Source: Proteles cristata cristata
Taxonomy: Eukaryota > Chordata > Mammalia > Carnivora > Hyaenidae
Assembly: GCA_017311185.1 (NCBI GenBank)
Contig: JAESUZ010001723.1
Coordinates: 1,488,001-1,552,000, forward strand
DNA length: 64,000 bases
Reading direction: 5' to 3'
Within the stretch, counting starts at the first letter, position 1; each line of letters starts with the position of its first letter. The notes under the pieces were generated by a model. That model did not search any database, was not told the DNA's origin, and saw nothing but the letters and a program-made list of their open reading frames with translations. This document shows, piece after piece, positions 59,833 to 64,000 of the stretch. Both the position numbers and the translations under genes were made by a program.

Positions 59833-60018
59833 GGGGCACTTGGGTGGCTTGGTCAGTTGAGTACCCAACTTCAGCTCAGGCCATGATCTCCCAGTTTGTG
59901 AGTTCAACTCGCACATTGGGCTCCCTGCTATCAGTGCAAAGCCTGCTTTGGATCCTCTATCCCCCGCTATCTGCCCCTTCACCACTTGCACTCTCTCAAA
60001 AATAAATAATTAAAAAAA
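59833..60018 (+). mobile_element. Can-SINE, sense
   Basis: Duplication cattagaaca(a)tt at 59819-59832 and 60019-60032. Confidence 0.93.
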
Positions 60019-60258
60019 CATTAGAACAAATTGAGAATTATAATCAAAATTACTGATTATATCATATGGAATAAATAAAATCCATGAGTATATAATGATA
60101 CTAAAATAAGAAGAAAATAGAAAAATAATAAGTAGAAACAAACAAGAAGTAGAAGAAACCCTACAAAGAAGTAAATTAGTAACATAAAGGGCAGGCTAAA
60201 AAAAATGTATACACAATGGAATGAAAACACAAATAGAAATGTTTAAAATAGAGGTTCT

Positions 60259-60411
60259 CCGACTCTTGAATGCTGACAAAAACTGAGGACTGATGGATGG
60301 GGGGGGGGGAGGGGCTTGGGCACGGAGAGGGGCACTTGTGGGGATGAGCACTGGGTGTTATATGGAAACCAACTTGACAACAAACTATTTGTTAAAAAAA
60401 AAAAAAAAAAA
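60259..60411 (+). mobile_element. L1 3'UTR fragment, sense
   Basis: Only about 150 nt of L1 3' end (gactcttgaatgctgacaaa ... aacaaactatttg, A20). Flanks a(t/c)agaggttct near 60248 and 60411. G-run of 11 at 60300. Confidence 0.9.
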
Positions 60412-60750
60412 AACAGAGGTTCTTCAGCTTAGCCCAAAAATGGGCTTAAAGCCCATAAATACTCTGATATACCCAGTAAAATTTTATTTTTGCATATGTG
60501 GATGTTCCTGAAGAGAGATGGTCCATAACATTTAACAGATTCTCAAAATGAAATTTGACATTTACCCCTCCTCCCCCTCAAAAAAATAGGGGAAAGATGA
60601 CAGCTATAAAAGACCAATGATACATAATAAACTTTTACCTAAAAGGTTTTAAAAGCAAAACCAAGATTTGTTTTCTCAAATTGATGATCTGGGACTAAGG
60701 CAGGTTTGTTCTGACTTAGTGGCCACAGAGAGATAGACATATTCCCACTA
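60412..60750. other. Low-copy intronic sequence
   Basis: Nothing recognised. Confidence 0.5.
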
Positions 60751-60998
60751 AAGCTAGTGGTTGAAGACGCAGACTCCAAAACCAGAATGCCTGCATTTGA
60801 ATCTTCGCTCTACCACTTACTGGTTTTATAACCTTGAGCAAGGTGCTTAGCCTTCCCATATCTCAGTTTCCTCATCTTTAAAAACAGGGATAATAATAAT
60901 ATATACTTCATGGAATTACAGTAAATATTTAAGAGTTAATAAATGCAAAGTACTTACAATAGTGCCTAGTACAAAGTAAATGCTATGTAAGTATCTGA
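60751..60998 (+). repeat. MIR ancient SINE
   Basis: gctctaccacttactggttt, accttgagcaaggtgcttag, atctcagtttcctcatcttt and agtgcctagtacaaagtaaa follow the MIR consensus order in sense orientation. Near full length. Confidence 0.9.
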
Positions 60999-62489
60999 GA
61001 TTTTTATTCTAGTATTTACTTTGAAAAAACATGTACATATATATATTTTTATCTACACATAGAGTCTGAAACACCAACCATTAAAAGCAGTTACCTGAGG
61101 GGAGAAACAGGGATACATCTGGGAGGAAGGAGTAGGGGGATGAGTTAAAAGGAGGCTCTCACAAGTATTACCTTCATAATTTTTTAAAGCCATAAGGATT
61201 CTTCTGAATTAAGTACACTGTATTTGCTTATGACACGCATAAGCATACTGCATCTACATAAGCATTCCATAGTGTCTCTAAAGTTGTAGTCTTTCCAGTA
61301 TAATTCTAGTAATATAAAAATATTGTAGAATTCATTAGTAAATCTTACTTTCCTCTATGTGAAATTTAAAAAACCCATTATTGCTAAACCTTCTAATACA
61401 AACACTAGTCTTCAGAACAGAATTCTGAGCCTCAACTTTAAAATGAAAACTAGCTGCTTATAAATTAGAGATAGTGGATTATCTTTTTCCATTTCTAGAT
61501 AAAGCACTTTAAGTTAGAGGTTATCTTTTTAAAATGATTTCAAACACACTACAGGCAAAGAAAAACTTTAAAGGGGGTGAAAATGCCTTAATGTAAGAGA
61601 TAAACTAGGTATCCTGAATCCCAAATGAGTTTCAGTTATGAGGTGGGAAGGTGAGCATGTAATTCCTGGTGAGTCAGGAGAAGAACAAAGATTTCAAAGA
61701 AATGTCTTCAGAGTGGGAAAGGGGGAAGCTAAGGGTAGAGGCATGGAGGACAGACAAAAACAGGACAGCAAGGGGGTCTGTCTCTCATCCTGGCCACAGA
61801 GACAATGAATTACTAGGGAGAGATGCAGACAGAAGAGTTGAAAGAGCACTGTCTCCAAGAATTTGAGACCCCAAAGCAAAAATGGTGTGCACAGCAGTTC
61901 TAGTATTGTTTTAAAGGGTACAAGTGTCAAAAATCCCAGTTACAAAGGCAGTTTTGAGAATTCTTAGTTATTAAAAAAAATTGTTAAGACTAAAAGAAAA
62001 AAGAATATTAACACATAGCACTAAAGTTTAATTTTGAAACTTGTATGTCATTTAACTAAGTGAAATAGTTTAAAGAAAATGAAGCCCAAGGTATTCATTA
62101 CATTTACTTTATAAACTAACAAAACATAACTGTTATTTCCTCAACGAATAATCTATTTCCAACTTACAATCTCCAAATACCAAAGAGAAGAATACTCTCT
62201 CATATGTATTAAAGTTAATAAAGTCATTTATAAAGCAGTAATGCCTACTGCCACACAGTATTTTCTTACTAAAATTATAAACTCTGATCTCAAGTGAGGA
62301 AAGATGAGTATATTTATTTTACTGAAGAGGCAAACAGAAAGTAGTTAAGTGATTTGTTCACAATTATTATAGGTTTTCCATGTCAGGAATAGTATTGCTT
62401 AGTTCCTCTGGAAATAAATTCCATTATTCTTTTATCTAGTTTTTCTGATCTAAAATCACTCTTATGCTCCTCCACTTACCTTCCCAAAA
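60999..62489. other. Low-copy intronic sequence, 1.5 kb
   Basis: No repeat, exon or RNA gene recognised; short frames at 61669-61930 have no known match. Confidence 0.6.
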
Positions 62490-62870
62490 TATCTTTTCCC
62501 TTGATCAAAATGTTTCAATGGCTCCCCACTGTCCACAGAATAAGGGTCAAATTCCTTACCCTAGCATTCAAGGCCCTTCACACTCTCAACCAAATGCATC
62601 TTCCCAATCTTCTCAATGTCACAGGAGTTGAGTCTATTCACCATTCTCCAAAAACACCTTGCACAAGTCTCTAGGTTATATCTCACTGTCTCCCACTGGC
62701 TGGATCTCCCTTCATGCTTTCTCTTCACTCACATAATTCCTATTCACTCATCAAGACTCAGTTATTTCACCCTTAGGAATATTTCCTGGTGTCCCCAGGC
62801 TGTAAACTCCTGTGGCACATTCTACTTCTACATTTGACATTTACTATGGTTTTGTATGCATGTGTATGTG
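62490..62870 (+). repeat. L2 ancient LINE fragment
   Basis: tggctccccactgtccacag, ggtcaaattccttaccctag, cattcaaggcccttcacact and tcatcaagactcagttattt follow the L2 consensus order in sense orientation. Confidence 0.85.
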
Positions 62871-64000
62871 TGTCAAGTAGTCTTCTTGCTGTTCTGTGTG
62901 CCCAACATTCCTAATCCTTACCCTTTACAGAAGCTCTATGTGATTCACTGGAACTGTCAGTCAGACTCCACTCAACCACAGGTTGGCATGTGAAGTAGAC
63001 TGTACCATAACATTCATTCCCTGAAGTCTTTCCAACAGGAAAGTCTTTCCTATTCCATCATGTACTGTAAAAATGTAACCCCAGAGCTGTCAGGAGTTAC
63101 GTTTCCCAATACTGAAAGGAATAAATTTAAAGTTAATAACCTCAAAAACAGAATCTAACACATAGACATATGCAAAATATAAGAAGGAGACAGAAAGGTC
63201 CTGATGTCTTGAAGCCCTGATCCCAGTCTATTCTGAGGCCAGACTCATTCATGCCCTTTTTGATTACATGAACTAATACATTCTCCCTTCTGCTTCAGTT
63301 TGAGATGGATTTCTATTATAATTAAAAGAATCCTTTGAATAAAGTCCTCAAGAACAGGAATGTTTGATGCCACATGGCAAGCATCTGATAAATAATTCTA
63401 GGCTGATTCCTATCTTCTGATGTGGTTTTTTTCCCCCAAGATTCAACAGTACAGGAGAAAAAGCCCTGTAGAGGGAAGCAGGATCTGAATTCAAAACCCA
63501 AAGAGCCAGTCAAACTAGGTGACCATCTCTGACCTTGCTGATCCCATCAGGAAAACATAAAGATTGAGCTATATCATTGTGATCTTTTCCAGATCTAAAA
63601 GTCTATGACTATAAAATTCTTAGCTAAAAACTACTGTCTACTGGCATTGTTTCAACTATTACCTTCATAACATAAAACTTCCCATATCTAATTTTCACAA
63701 TCCTCTAGATTAAAGGTTATTTTAGGTAGACCTGTGCTTTGTTCCTTCATTGTTCCTCAGAGCCTAAGTACTAAATCTTTTACAAATGTCTACTGAATCA
63801 TTTTAAACAATTCAGTGAGGTACCTTGACTTGCCAATTAGACTTATACTTTTAACTTCATGTTACTATGTTTTTCACTCAAAAACAAAAACAAAAACAAA
63901 ACAAAACTTCCTCTTCTACTCTTGCCAAGAAACTTTCCCTCTTGACACTAGAGGCTTAATATAACAACTATAGCTGATACTACCTTGCCAACTTTGTAAC
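62871..64000. other. Low-copy intronic sequence to window edge
   Basis: Nothing recognised apart from a short (CAAAAA)n at 63882-63905. Confidence 0.55.

Larger units (their letters stand above)
10873..64000 (-). other. DOCK3: DOCK3 intron upstream of the exon (intron 1)
   Basis: Inferred from the acceptor at 10873 and gene orientation. At least 53 kb of this intron lies in the window and it runs off the right edge. No first exon, CpG-island promoter or other host exon was recognised; the one GC-rich stretch (27640-28400) is an L1 5'UTR. Confidence 0.8.

Overview
The window is nuclear DNA from a carnivoran mammal, most likely a cat (Felidae). The evidence is 33 recognisable tRNA-derived Can-SINEs with the felid-type head (GGGGCGCCTGGGTGGC...), a CT-rich middle and an AATAAA-type A-rich tail, plus many carnivore-type LINE-1 (L1) copies. 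Nothing prokaryotic or viral was seen. Roughly four fifths of the sequence is interspersed repeat, so most open reading frames here are L1 debris.

The only host coding sequence I can support is an 84-bp exon on the minus strand at 10789-10872. It has consensus splice sites on both sides and encodes part of the N-terminal SH3 domain of DOCK3, a Rac guanine-nucleotide exchange factor. The gene therefore runs right to left: 10873-64000 is the upstream intron (intron 1 by the usual numbering), and 1-10788 is the start of the next intron. DOCK3 is known to have very large 5' introns, which fits a 64-kb window with one small exon.

Layout, left to right. 1-9975: nested L1 fragments, mostly antisense to the window, including a 5'-inverted (twin-primed) L1 at 5850-7475. 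9976-12240: low-copy intron, the DOCK3 exon, and four SINEs packed just upstream of the exon in gene orientation; the nearest ends beside the predicted branch point. 12241-14118: L1 3' ends. 14119-16179: mostly low-copy. 16180-19572: a 3.4-kb 5'-truncated L1. 19573-21375: low-copy intron with a SINE and a polypurine tract. 21376-26545: old L1 with nested young L1 and SINEs. 26620-34940: an old L1 carrying a near full-length (about 7.1 kb) younger L1 with 5'UTR, ORF1, ORF2, 3'UTR and target-site duplications, all disabled by frameshifts, stops and a SINE. 34941-38140: the largest low-copy stretch. 38141-43220: antisense L1s, one with a 332-codon open C-terminal ORF2. 43227-55918: one ancient Tigger1 DNA transposon broken into three collinear pieces by nested L1s, including a 2.6-kb near spacer-free inverted repeat of two L1 3' ends (49986-52572). 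55919-60411: more L1 and SINEs. 60412-64000: low-copy intron with an ancient MIR and an ancient L2.

I did not find a new biological system. The points worth a second look are the DOCK3 exon and the SINE beside its splice signals, the L1 palindrome, the dispersed Tigger1, a 52-bp tandem repeat in the L1 5'UTR, and a recent-looking SINE subfamily with shared diagnostic sites. Repeat family names rest on recognition from memory, not on a database search.
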